Source of the DNA: an uncultured Chryseobacterium sp.
GTDB lineage: Bacteria > Bacteroidota > Bacteroidia > Flavobacteriales > Weeksellaceae
Length of the DNA stretch: 64,000 bases
NCBI GenBank assembly: GCA_913778275.1
Contig: CAJYWN010000011.1
Coordinates: 1 to 64,000, forward strand
Direction: 5' to 3'
Of the stretch, positions 7,097 through 16,717 are shown piece after piece. The stretch's first letter is position 1, and every line of letters starts with the position of its first letter. A program made the translations under genes and the position numbers. The notes under the pieces were generated by a model that saw only the letters and a list, made by a program, of their open reading frames with translations, made no database searches and was not told where the DNA came from.

Positions 7097-8822
7097 AAAT
7101 TTTCGCTGTTTACGCTGTTCATTTTTCCTTTTATCATATGCTTTTCTCAAAGCATTAAAGGATTTCATATTCCGGACTCACTGAAAAATAAAAATTATAC
7201 TCAATTACAAAAGGCTTACGAAAAGGTATTTCAAATCGATAACGATAAGGCCGAAGTGTATGCAAATACAATTCTTATTAAAGGTAAAAAGGATAATAAT
7301 TCTATTTATATATATGACGGCTACTACAAAATTGCTCATTCTAAAGGTTTAAATCCGGAGAAAGGGCAACCTTATGCGGACAGTTTGATCATACTGACTC
7401 AAAATATCAGCACCAAAGAATATCCTGCAAAGGCACATATTATAAAAGGAATACTGTTATACAAGGAATCTAAACACAAAGAGGCATTAGATCATTATAT
7501 AAAAGCACAAGAGCTATCCAGAAATAAAAATGAAGATCAGTTTTATTATATAAAAAAACTTATTGGGATTTTAAAGACGGCTACTGAAGAAAATGAAGAG
7601 ACACTTCCTCTCTTTTTAGAATATTATCATTATCAAAGAAAGCAGCTCAATACATCGGATAAAGATATTAAAAGTTATATCGGATCTATTTTCTCTGTTT
7701 CAAACGCTTACAGTAAGAATAAAAACTATAAACAAAGTAAAGTTTATAATAAAATAGGTATTGCAGAGTGTAAGAAATATAATGATTATAGCCATTATAC
7801 TTATTTTATAATGTCTGATGGAATAGCTGATTATTATTTAAAGAATTATCTATCAAGTGAAGCTAATCTACTAAATGCTGAAAAAAAAACTTTTAAAAAA
7901 TCAGGATCGTGCTAATCTTTCAGTTTTGTATTATTTTCTCGCTAAAGTAAATAATGATACGGGCAAAGAAAAACAGGCAATTCATTATTTTATAAAATCT
8001 GATTCTCTTTCATTTGTATCAAATGAATTTTTGCCTGTAACAAGAGATGGATATGAAGTATTGATAGATTACTATAAGAAAAAAGGAGATAAGGAAAATC
8101 AGTTGAAATATATTAACAAATTGTTTTATGCAGACAGTATTATTAGTAATAATCAAAAATATCTATCCAAAGAAATTTATAAAAAGTACGATACACCCAT
8201 ACTATTAGAAAAAAAAGAAAAATTAATTAAAGACCTAAATAACAAAAACACCTTATTGTATTGGTTCTTAAGTATGGGTTTACTTATAATTATTGTTTTA
8301 GCATATTTCTATATCAAAAACAAAACAAAAATAACACGTTATAAAAAACAGGCAGAACAATTATTGGAAAAGTATCAAGAAACTTTTGTACAAATACCAG
8401 TTGTCAATAATGAAATAGTTAATCCAAATAAGGAAGAAAAAACCAGGACGCAATTATCGGATGATAAATTGCAGGATATGAAAATTAAACTGGAGCAGTT
8501 TGAAAACAGTAAAGGATTTTTAAGGAAAAATATTACTGTAGAGGCTTTGGCAAGAGAAATGGAAACCAACCGGGATTACCTTTCAAAATCTGTGAATGAA
8601 CTTAAAGGGAAAAATTTTCCACAATATCTGAACGAACTGCGGATCAATTATATCATAGAAGAATTAAAGAATAATGAAAAGCTGAGAAAACATACGATTT
8701 CTGCTATTGCAGAAGATACAGGGTATAACAGTTCAGAATCGTTTTCTAATGCTTTTAAAAAAATAACCGGGACATTACCGTCTTACTATATAAAATTGTT
8801 GCAAGAACAAAGTGTAAAATAA
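7091..8822 (+). pseudogene. TPR-containing AraC-family transcriptional regulator, frameshifted at an A9 run
   Basis: Two overlapping frames (7091-7915 and 7875-8822) make one protein of about 576 aa if one A is removed from the nine-A run at 7881-7889. The first frame has a signal/anchor sequence and TPR-like helices. The second continues the repeats, then has a transmembrane helix (TLLYWFLSMGLLIIIVL), a linker, and a C-terminal AraC-type DNA-binding domain with two helix-turn-helix segments. This architecture (extracytoplasmic or TPR sensor, membrane span, AraC output) is common in Flavobacteriia. It should control the peptide precursor 126 nt downstream and the divergent cysteine-protein genes. 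The frameshift may be a sequencing error, phase variation or a real lesion. Confidence 0.8.
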
Positions 8823-8887
8823 TTATCTGAAAATGAAAAAGTTATATAATATTCAACACGAAATTGGTAAATTTCGGGATCAATTTC

Positions 8888-8918
8888 TTTGATGCTTTTT
8901 CAAAAGAAGGTTATTTTG
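8888..8918 (+). promoter_or_regulatory. Putative promoter of the precursor peptide gene
   Basis: TTTG at 8888-8891 is followed after 20 nt by TATTTTG (8912-8918), a one-base-short variant of TAnnTTTG with correct spacing. It lies about 30 nt before the ATG at 8948, which supports that start over the longer reading frame beginning at 8864. Confidence 0.5.
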
Positions 8919-8947
8919 CTAAAGTCAGAACTTTAAATTTTATTCAA

Positions 8948-9109
8948 ATGAAAAAACAAAAAAATTCAGAAAAAAAATTATCATTAAAAAAGTTACAAGT
9001 AACCAAATTGATTCGTATTAGAGGAGGTAATGGAGATAATGATACCGTCTTAGATAATACAGATACTAAAAGTAGTATTAAATGCAAAACAGATGGTATA
9101 GATAATTAA
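8948..9109 (+). CDS. RiPP precursor peptide with GG motif (class I lanthipeptide-like)
   Basis: 53 aa from the ATG at 8948. An in-frame extension up to 8864 is rejected because it would include the promoter. The leader (1-27) is Lys-rich with the KKLSLKKLQVTKL block typical of Bacteroidota GG-type precursors, ending R-G-G at 25-27. The 26-residue core holds Ser/Thr at 33, 38, 40, 42, 43 and 48, one Cys at 46, and six Asp. Dehydration of Ser42 or Ser43 and addition of Cys46 could form one ring; the other residues could stay dehydrated. It is followed after 5 nt by the S15 hydrolase gene and then by the split dehydratase. No proline is present. Confidence 0.85.
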   Translation: MKKQKNSEKKLSLKKLQVTKLIRIRGGNGDNDTVLDNTDTKSSIKCKTDGIDN

Positions 9110-9114
9110 TAAGC

Positions 9115-11355
9115 ATGAATAAATTCTTCATCATATATTTTGTCTTTATCTTCCAATCTATTTATTGTCAGAAAATACGCTTAAATAGAACTGATTTATC
9201 AAATAAAGAAGATATTGCAAGATATTTAGCAAATCAACTTACTGATAATTATAAGGAAAAAGATTCTGTTAGTTACTATGATAATCTTTTCAGATTAAAT
9301 ATGATTAACGAAAAAAATGACTTAGCTCTTTTTTATCTAAATTCAGTAAGAAGTATTCTTGTTAAAAAAAATTCTGCCTCGTCTAATGCAACGGGGAGTC
9401 AGTTTGAAATTTATATTAATACCGTACAAAAGACAAAAAAGAATAGTAGTAATTTCTACAAAATATATGAAGAAGAATTTAACAAAAAATATGAAAAATT
9501 AACTGTAAAGGAACAAAATACACTTACTCAAAACTTTGATTTTGATACCAAAAAAGCTGAGAAAGATATTGAAGAAATTCTTTTGAAAAAGATAAAAAAT
9601 GATAGTATCGAAACAAAAGATGCAATACAACTATGCAGAAAATACAATTCTCTCAATGTTGCAAAGAAGACTTTTACCCAGGCTAAAAATTTATTGAAAA
9701 AGCTGGACAAAGAAAATTTCACAGTATATGATAGCGTAAAAGTTACTACTAAATATCATGGAGATCTTACTTTAAGTGTAGTTGTCTATAATAAAATACC
9801 AAAGCCTCAAAATACCATTTTAATAAATACAATATATTCAGATAAAACAAATATAAATGACGGCAAGGCATATGCTTCTTCAGGATATGCTTGTGTCATT
9901 TTAAATACTCGCGGAAAATATTTGAGTACCAGTAAAATTGAGCCTTTTGAACATGAAGTAGAAGATATTAATGAGGTGATCAATTGGATTATTAAGCAAC
10001 CATGGAGTAACGGAAAGATAGGAATGATCGGTGGCAGTTACCTTGGATTTAGCCAATGGGCAGCAACAAAAAGATTACATCCCGCATTAAAAACAATAAT
10101 ACCTCAGGCTCCTGTGGGAATAGGAACAATGGATTTCCCTTTAAATAATAATGTCTTCACCTCCTATGCTCTAAGATGGCTAAACTATGTCACAAACAGT
10201 AAAATGACAAGCTATGAAGATTTTGATGAAGAAAAATGGAATCCTGTTTACAAAAAATGGTATGAAACGGGCAGACCATTCAAGAGATTAGATTCTATTA
10301 GCGGAAAGACAAATGAAATTTTCCAAAGATGGATTACACATTCCAGCTATGATAAATACTGGCAAAATATGGTTCCTTATAAAAAAGAATTCTCTAAAAT
10401 CAATATTCCGGTTCTTACCATAACAGGATATTATGATTCAGATCAGTTAGGAGCTTTGTACTATTTTAAAGAACATTATAAATACAATTGGAACGCAGAT
10501 CATTTCCTGATTATCGGTCCATACGATCACGCAGGAGCTCAGGGAAATATAAAAAAGCAACTGAGGGGATATACAATAGATAAAACAGCCAATATTGATT
10601 TAAATAAAATCTGTATTGAATGGTTTGATTATGTATTGAAAGGCAAAGAAAGGCCGGCATTTATAAAGGATAAAATTAATTATCAGGTTATGGGAACTGA
10701 TCTGTGGAAAAGCACAAATAATATTGATGATTTTGATAAAAACAAACTGAAATTCTATTTAGAAAATGCAAATAAGACATTGAATTTAGCAACTTCTAAG
10801 AATAGAAAAACAAATTTTTCATCACTAAAAGTAGATTTTAAAAATAGAACTGATGCCGATGAACTGCTTGCTTTAAAATATGATGTAATTGAAAAGTCTC
10901 TCTATAATAAAAACAATTTAATTTTTTCAACAGATGCTTTTGATAAGCAATTTGAGCTCTCAGGAAATTTTACAGGAAAACTTATATTTACCATTAATAA
11001 AAAAGACGTTGATCTTTATGCTTATTTGTATGAACTCATGCCTGATGGTAAATATTTTTTATTGTCAACTTATTTGGGAAGAGCCAGCTACTCGAAAAAT
11101 AGTGAACAAAGAAAATTAATTGCACCGAATAAAAAAACAACTGTATCTATCTATAACAATGAATTTGTCAGTAAAAAAATTGAGAAAGGAAGCAGGCTTG
11201 TTTTAGTAGTTGGTGTTAATAAAAGTCCTTTTTGGCAAATCAACTACGGTACAGGAAAAGACGTAAGCGAAGAAACCATTACCGATGCCAAAGAACCTCT
11301 TGAAATAAAATTGTACAATGACAGTTTTATAGAAATACCTGTTATGAAGGAATAA
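9115..11355 (+). CDS. Exported CocE/NonD (S15, X-Pro dipeptidyl peptidase-like) hydrolase
   Basis: 746 aa with a signal peptide (1-19). A Lys-rich helical N-terminal region (20-200) precedes the alpha/beta-hydrolase core. Ser308 lies in GGSYLG, the acid Asp441 in GYYDSD, and His472 in GPYDHAG, the standard S15/CocE triad. A jelly-roll C-terminal domain (about 560-746) follows. Family members hydrolyse peptides N-terminally at X-Pro or acyl esters. Placed directly after the precursor gene, it may trim the exported peptide, but the precursor has no Pro, so the specificity is unclear. The extra N-terminal region is longer than in minimal CocE proteins. Confidence 0.85.
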   Translation: MNKFFIIYFVFIFQSIYCQKIRLNRTDLSNKEDIARYLANQLTDNYKEKDSVSYYDNLFRLNMINEKNDLALFYLNSVRSILVKKNSASSNATGSQFEIYINTVQKTKKNSSNFYKIYEEEFNKKYEKLTVKEQNTLTQNFDFDTKKAEKDIEEILLKKIKNDSIETKDAIQLCRKYNSLNVAKKTFTQAKNLLKKLDKENFTVYDSVKVTTKYHGDLTLSVVVYNKIPKPQNTILINTIYSDKTNINDGKAYASSGYACVILNTRGKYLSTSKIEPFEHEVEDINEVINWIIKQPWSNGKIGMIGGSYLGFSQWAATKRLHPALKTIIPQAPVGIGTMDFPLNNNVFTSYALRWLNYVTNSKMTSYEDFDEEKWNPVYKKWYETGRPFKRLDSISGKTNEIFQRWITHSSYDKYWQNMVPYKKEFSKINIPVLTITGYYDSDQLGALYYFKEHYKYNWNADHFLIIGPYDHAGAQGNIKKQLRGYTIDKTANIDLNKICIEWFDYVLKGKERPAFIKDKINYQVMGTDLWKSTNNIDDFDKNKLKFYLENANKTLNLATSKNRKTNFSSLKVDFKNRTDADELLALKYDVIEKSLYNKNNLIFSTDAFDKQFELSGNFTGKLIFTINKKDVDLYAYLYELMPDGKYFLLSTYLGRASYSKNSEQRKLIAPNKKTTVSIYNNEFVSKKIEKGSRLVLVVGVNKSPFWQINYGTGKDVSEETITDAKEPLEIKLYNDSFIEIPVMKE

Positions 11356-11393
11356 TTCTAAACACACATTAAATCTCACATAAAAAACTACAA

Positions 11394-13547
11394 ATGAAAA
11401 ATATACTTTTTGGTATTACTTTACTGTTAAGTCAGAATTTTTATACTCAGTATAATTATCCGGCAACGCCGGAAAAAGCTGTTGTTGATGATTATTTCGG
11501 AACAAAAATCACCGATAATTATCGGTGGATGGAAGACGTGAAAAGTCCCGAAGTACAATTCTGGTTTAAAAATCAATCGGATTTCAGTCACACCGTTATT
11601 GATAAAATTCCACATCGCGAAGAGCTTTTTAATAGGATGAAAGAGGTACAAAAGATGGGCGGAGATTACTTTGAAACGATCCAACAAAGGCAAAATGTAT
11701 ATTTCTATACAAAAACCAAAAAAAACGAAAACCTTTCCAAGCTTTATTCAAGAGACTTTTCCACGGGAAAAGAAACCTTGGTGTTTGATCCTGAAACTCT
11801 TGGTAAAAATACACAGATTACCAATTTTAATGTGGATTCCAAAGCGAAAAAAATCGCCATTTTATTATCAAAATCAGGCGGTGAGATCTGTACCCTCAGA
11901 ATTTTAGACCTTATCACAAAAAAATTATTAAGTGATGAGATAGGCCCCATCTGGAGTGAATTTGCCTTTGAATTTACACAAGATGACAAAGCCATCATTT
12001 ACACCAAAATGAGTACTGCAGATCCTGACAGCAATATGCTTCTTAAGGATATGAAAGCCATGCTTCATGAGATTGGAACTGACGCAAAAATAGATAAGAT
12101 ATTGGCTTCCAGAGAAGAGTATCCGGAATTGAACGCTTTAACCGAACAATTTACAAGTATTTATTTCACAGATGATTATAAGTACATCGTTCTGAGATTA
12201 AGTTCAGTAAAATTTGAAAGCCCAATTTTTATAGCACCCTACTCCGAATTAAAAAATAAAAAGATCAAATGGAAACAGATTGTTAAACCCTCTGATGATA
12301 TTACAGATGTGTTTATTTCAGGAGACAACCTTTTCCTGCTTACTCATAAGAATGCTCCAAATTACAAGATTACCCTTACAAGTCTATCAAAACCGAACTT
12401 TGAGAAAGCAAAAGTAGTTGTTCCCGAAAGCAAAGATGCCGTAATCATTGCTATTCACAATTCCAGAAATTATCTGTATTATTCATTGGGAAATGGTATT
12501 ACAAGAGATAAATACCAGGTAAATATTAATAATTTAGCAACAAAGAAAATCCAGTTTCCAACAGGAGTCAATAGTTCGCTATCACTCAATCCTCGTGAAA
12601 ATGATAATATCTATTGTGATAATAAGAACTGGCTAACCCCATTAACCATTTATGAATATAATCCCCAAAAAGGAATTGTAGAAAAAAGCAAATACTTCAA
12701 TTCAGAAGGAAATTACCCGGATTACGAAAAGCTGTATGCTGTTAAGGAGATTGAAGTGAAAGGTCATGATGGGGTAATGGTCCCTCTTTCCATCATCTAT
12801 CCTAAAAATATGAAAATGGATGGTGCCACATCGGCATATATTACAGGATATGGAGCATATGGAATATCTTATGAGCCCCATTTTTCGACGAGACTTTCTG
12901 TATTGCTTGAACAAGGAGTTGTTTTGGCTATTGCTCATGTAAGAGGAGGCGGAGAAAAAGGAGAAGACTGGCATAAAGCAGGTATGAAAGCGACTAAACC
13001 CAATACCTGGAAAGACTTCATTGCATGTGCAGAATATCTGGTTAGTCAAAAATATACTTCCCCGTCAAAACTAATCGGAAGCGGAATGAGTGCGGGAGGA
13101 ATTCTTATTGGGCGCGCTATTACAGAAAGACCCGATTTATTTGCCGTTGCCATTGCTGAAGTAGGTCTGACCAACGCATTGCGCTCGGAAACAACGGCAA
13201 ACGGACCTAATCAAATACCGGAAATAGGCACATTAAAGAACGAAGAAGACACGAAACATTTGCTTGAAATGGATGCCCAAAGCAAAGTGAAAAAGGGAGT
13301 AAAATATCCTGCGGTTATTGTACGTACCGGAATGAATGATTCCAGGGTAGTACCTTGGCAACCCGGGAAATTTGCGGCAGTATTGCAGAAAAATTCCGGT
13401 TCAGGAAAGCCCGTTCTACTTTATATAAATTATGAGAATGGGCATTTCACCAGCGACATTGATGTTGTTTTTCATGAATATTCAGATATTTATTCATTTG
13501 CTCTATGGCAGGTAGGACATCCAAAATTTCAACCTTCTGACAATTAG
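11394..13547 (+). CDS. S9-family serine oligopeptidase (prolyl oligopeptidase/oligopeptidase B type), exported
   Basis: 717 aa with an N-terminal signal sequence (1-18). The N-terminal YP..DNYRWMED segment (about 20-48) is typical of S9A enzymes. A seven-bladed propeller (about 70-440) is followed by the hydrolase domain, with Ser566 in GMSAGG, Asp649 in NDSRVVP and His684 in ENGHF. These enzymes cut short peptides after Pro or after basic residues. The KLIRIR-GG junction in the precursor would suit an Arg-directed enzyme, so this is a candidate leader peptidase. It lies 2 nt upstream of the dehydratase gene, which argues for co-expression. Confidence 0.88.
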   Translation: MKNILFGITLLLSQNFYTQYNYPATPEKAVVDDYFGTKITDNYRWMEDVKSPEVQFWFKNQSDFSHTVIDKIPHREELFNRMKEVQKMGGDYFETIQQRQNVYFYTKTKKNENLSKLYSRDFSTGKETLVFDPETLGKNTQITNFNVDSKAKKIAILLSKSGGEICTLRILDLITKKLLSDEIGPIWSEFAFEFTQDDKAIIYTKMSTADPDSNMLLKDMKAMLHEIGTDAKIDKILASREEYPELNALTEQFTSIYFTDDYKYIVLRLSSVKFESPIFIAPYSELKNKKIKWKQIVKPSDDITDVFISGDNLFLLTHKNAPNYKITLTSLSKPNFEKAKVVVPESKDAVIIAIHNSRNYLYYSLGNGITRDKYQVNINNLATKKIQFPTGVNSSLSLNPRENDNIYCDNKNWLTPLTIYEYNPQKGIVEKSKYFNSEGNYPDYEKLYAVKEIEVKGHDGVMVPLSIIYPKNMKMDGATSAYITGYGAYGISYEPHFSTRLSVLLEQGVVLAIAHVRGGGEKGEDWHKAGMKATKPNTWKDFIACAEYLVSQKYTSPSKLIGSGMSAGGILIGRAITERPDLFAVAIAEVGLTNALRSETTANGPNQIPEIGTLKNEEDTKHLLEMDAQSKVKKGVKYPAVIVRTGMNDSRVVPWQPGKFAAVLQKNSGSGKPVLLYINYENGHFTSDIDVVFHEYSDIYSFALWQVGHPKFQPSDN

Positions 13548-13549
13548 CC

Positions 13550-15748
13550 ATGCCCCGTTTCCCGTATCAATTTTTTGATGAGTTCGTAGTTCGTACTCCT
13601 TTATTTTCGCGGAAAGACTTTCAGGAGCAATTGAGCAGAAATGAAATTCCTGATTCGGAATTACAAGAAATCTGTAGAAATCCTGTTTTTCTGGAGGCGC
13701 TTTATCTTGCGTCACCCAACCTGCACGATGAAGCCTGTAAATGGATCCGGTCAGAAAAAGACTTTTCATCTAAAGAATTTCAGAAACTAAAACACACCCT
13801 GTTAAAATATTACAGCAGGATAAGCTGCCGTTGTACACCTTTCGGATTATTTTCGGGAGTAGGGTTGGGATCATTCGACAAGCTCAGGACGGCAATTCCG
13901 GTTTTGGAAAAAATACGGGATACGAAATTGGATATGCATTTCCTGGTCGCTCTTGCTCAACATTTTGAGCAGCTGGAAGAGATCAGAACTCAGCTGTTAT
14001 TTTTTCCTAATAGCAGTATTTATAAAGTTGGAAGTAAAATTCGCTACGTCGAATATCAGTACACCGAGGGAAAGAGGGAATATATTATTTCTTCGGCGCC
14101 GCTTTCAGAAGAACTGCAGCAGGTATTGTATTTTTCAAAGCAGGGAAGAACCATAGGTGAAATTGCCGGAATTTTGGTAAATGAAGAAACCGCACTATGG
14201 GAAGCGGAAGAATTTGTAGAGGAACTCATCAGCAATCAGGTATTGGTGAGCGAACTGGAGCCAAATGTTTCGGGAATAGATTTTTTAGATACCATCATTG
14301 CTGTTTTAAACAAGATAAAAGCAAATGATAAGGTCGGAATTTTAATCGGCATAAAAAGTAAGTTAAACGAGCTGGATCAGAACATAGGAAATCCGGTTTC
14401 AAAATATACCGAAATCGAAGAACTGATTAAAACATTCGGTACCAGTTACGAACAAAAATACCTTTTCCAAACCGATCTTTATGAAAAGGAACAATTTATA
14501 TTGACAGAAAAGTGGAAAACACAACTAAAAAAAGGAATTAGCTTTCTTAACAAAATTACATTATCACGGAAGCAATCGTATTTAGAAGAATTTAAAAAAG
14601 CTTTTTATGAACGGTTTGAAACCCGGGAAATGCCTTTGGCTTATGTCCTTGACACCGAAATTGGAATAGGATACAAACAGAACGCTGTATCAACCGGAAT
14701 TCACCCTTATCTGGAAGATGTGTCTATTCCGGTGTCTCCTGAAAAGAAGGTTTTGGATTTCAGCCTGAACCCGGTTCAGAAAATTCTCAATGAAAAGTTA
14801 CAGGAAGCCTTAACCGAAAACCGGCAGGTAATAATCCTGACTGATGAAGATTTTGAAGGATTTGTTGAAAACTGGGATGATCTGCCGGACACTATTTCTT
14901 TTATGGCAGAAATAATTTCAGAAAACGGAAATAAAAAATTAAGTATAGGAAACGGTGGCGGAAGCAGTGCTGCCAATCTCCTGGGAAGATTCTGCTCGGA
15001 AAAAGCAGACATTCAGGATTTAACAAAAAGCATTACACGAAAAGAAGAAATGCTTCGGAAGGCAGAACATGGCGATGATGAGGTTGTAGCGGAAATTATT
15101 CATTTACCGGAAGCAAGAATAGGAAATATTATTCGGAGACCGACCATACGATCATGCGAAATACCGTATCTGGCGCAATCCGTATTACCTGAAGAAAACC
15201 AAATATCTGTTGACGATCTTTACATTTCTGTACGGTATAACAAAATTGTTTTATGGTCGAAAGCGTTAAATAAAAAAGTGAGGCCTTATCTCACCAATGC
15301 CCATAACTACTTTACAAATACACTTCCGGTTTATCATTTCCTTTCCGAATTCAATTCAGAAAATAAAAGGTGCGAGTTATACTTTGATTGGGGAAGTATG
15401 AGTCAGATTTATCATTTTTTACCAAGAATAGAATATGAAAACATCATTCTCTCAAAGGCTCGATGGAAGATCAGTGAAAAAGATATTGCCGCAGAGGAAA
15501 TGTCAGCAGATAAGAACCACACTTTAACAATGTTTAAAAACTGGAGAACAAATAGAAAGATTCCGCAATGGATTCAATGGGTAAAATCTGATAACACGCT
15601 AACCTTCAACCTTGAAAATTACGATATGGTACAGCTGTTTTTTCAAATACTGAAAATACAAAAGACAATCATCATTGAAGAATTTCTATATAACGAAAAC
15701 GATGATTTTACGCGTGAATTTATCTTTCCGATGTACAAAATAAAATAA
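13550..15748 (+). CDS. Lantibiotic dehydratase, glutamylation part (split LanB)
   Basis: 732 aa, cytosolic. It shows the Lant_dehydr_N pattern: an RTP motif at 15-17 and the signature CTPFGLFSGV at 95-104, followed by the long mixed domain. Class I dehydratases activate precursor Ser/Thr by transferring glutamate from glutamyl-tRNA, then eliminate it. This protein lacks the C-terminal elimination (SpaB_C) domain, which is encoded separately 18 nt downstream. A genome-wide short repeat (TTCGACAAGCTCAGG, 13874-13888) lies inside the frame and encodes FDKLRT. No LanC gene follows. Confidence 0.92.
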   Translation: MPRFPYQFFDEFVVRTPLFSRKDFQEQLSRNEIPDSELQEICRNPVFLEALYLASPNLHDEACKWIRSEKDFSSKEFQKLKHTLLKYYSRISCRCTPFGLFSGVGLGSFDKLRTAIPVLEKIRDTKLDMHFLVALAQHFEQLEEIRTQLLFFPNSSIYKVGSKIRYVEYQYTEGKREYIISSAPLSEELQQVLYFSKQGRTIGEIAGILVNEETALWEAEEFVEELISNQVLVSELEPNVSGIDFLDTIIAVLNKIKANDKVGILIGIKSKLNELDQNIGNPVSKYTEIEELIKTFGTSYEQKYLFQTDLYEKEQFILTEKWKTQLKKGISFLNKITLSRKQSYLEEFKKAFYERFETREMPLAYVLDTEIGIGYKQNAVSTGIHPYLEDVSIPVSPEKKVLDFSLNPVQKILNEKLQEALTENRQVIILTDEDFEGFVENWDDLPDTISFMAEIISENGNKKLSIGNGGGSSAANLLGRFCSEKADIQDLTKSITRKEEMLRKAEHGDDEVVAEIIHLPEARIGNIIRRPTIRSCEIPYLAQSVLPEENQISVDDLYISVRYNKIVLWSKALNKKVRPYLTNAHNYFTNTLPVYHFLSEFNSENKRCELYFDWGSMSQIYHFLPRIEYENIILSKARWKISEKDIAAEEMSADKNHTLTMFKNWRTNRKIPQWIQWVKSDNTLTFNLENYDMVQLFFQILKIQKTIIIEEFLYNENDDFTREFIFPMYKIK
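13874..13888 (+). repeat. Interspersed repeat core inside the dehydratase gene
   Basis: TTCGACAAGCTCAGG is identical to the element at 34297-34311 and nearly identical to those at 33959-33973 and 34432-34446, which are all intergenic. Here it is in frame and codes for residues 109-114. Confidence 0.7.
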
Positions 15749-15765
15749 AAAACACAACATATACG

Positions 15766-16614
15766 ATGAAAAGAAAATTTCCTCCCGGAAGCGAATGGTT
15801 GTACCTGAAAATCTACACAGGGATAAAAACAGCCGATCTTGTTCTGGAAGAAATAATGCGGCCACTGGTAGAAGATTTCCAAATAACAGGATGCATTTCA
15901 AAATGGTTTTTTATTCGTTATAATGATCCTAAACCGCATTTGAGGATTAGATTGCATTTGAATAACAATAGTTGGTACAACGAAATTCTTACGAAACTTA
16001 ACCAGGCATTTGAACAATATATCAATAGCGGTGAAATCGCGACCATTCAGCTTGATACATATAACAGGGAAATAGAACGGTACGGTAAAAATACGATTCA
16101 GATAGCAGAATCATTATTTTATAAAAACAGTGAATTTGCGCTGCACTGTCTTCATTATGATGATGAAGAAAAAATTATGGTGAGTCTATATTATATTGAT
16201 AAAATGCTAAATAAACTTGGACTTTCCATTCCTGAAAAGATTGTTTGGATTAAAGACTTCAATAATGCTTTTAAAGCTGAATTCAACGCAGACAAAAAGC
16301 TAAATTCCACTCTGGATAAGAAATACAGGGAATTTAAACCGAAATACATCGAATTCCTTCATTCTGATGATTTTTCTGAAAACCGAAATTATATTATTTC
16401 CCATATCGAAACAAATATTCCGGAAGTACAAAAAATTACATTTCACCACAAAAACAAATCTTTAGGGGTGTCTCTGCAGAATTTCTTTCAGAGTATATTT
16501 CATATGCATATCAACAGGTTTTTAATCTCAGAACAAAGAGTATTCGAAATGATAATTTATGATTATCTGATGAGGTATTACAAATCAAATCTCATTTTTA
16601 AAAATAAAGTATAA
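15766..16614 (+). CDS. Thiopeptide-type bacteriocin biosynthesis protein (LanB elimination domain, SpaB_C)
   Basis: 282 aa. The N-terminal W-L-Y-L-K-I-Y pattern, then W-F-F-I-R-Y-x-D-P-K-P-H-L-R-I-R-L at about 47-64, is diagnostic of the stand-alone SpaB_C/thiopeptide-type family, which removes glutamate from glutamylated Ser/Thr to give dehydroamino acids. Together with 13550-15748 it completes a two-protein dehydratase, an arrangement known from Bacteroidota such as the pinensin producer. It is the last gene of the biosynthetic unit; no cyclase or transporter follows before the two-component system. Confidence 0.92.
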   Translation: MKRKFPPGSEWLYLKIYTGIKTADLVLEEIMRPLVEDFQITGCISKWFFIRYNDPKPHLRIRLHLNNNSWYNEILTKLNQAFEQYINSGEIATIQLDTYNREIERYGKNTIQIAESLFYKNSEFALHCLHYDDEEKIMVSLYYIDKMLNKLGLSIPEKIVWIKDFNNAFKAEFNADKKLNSTLDKKYREFKPKYIEFLHSDDFSENRNYIISHIETNIPEVQKITFHHKNKSLGVSLQNFFQSIFHMHINRFLISEQRVFEMIIYDYLMRYYKSNLIFKNKV

Positions 16615-16692
16615 TAGATCGCGACTTTACGTTCTAAATTACATAACTACAGCCAGCATAAAACCGGAAACTCCACTTCCCGATCTTTTTTC

Positions 16693-16700
16693 TATTTTTG
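16693..16700 (+). promoter_or_regulatory. -7 promoter element of the two-component system
   Basis: TATTTTTG matches TAnnTTTG exactly, 17 nt before the ATG at 16718. It indicates that the regulator/kinase pair is transcribed separately from the biosynthetic genes. Confidence 0.65.
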
Positions 16701-16717
16701 TATAATTCCTTATACTC

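Noticed and set aside
8864..8947. N-terminal extension of the precursor frame (28 codons)
   Set aside because: It overlaps a well-spaced promoter and does not look like a RiPP leader; the KKxSLKKL leader begins at the ATG at 8948.
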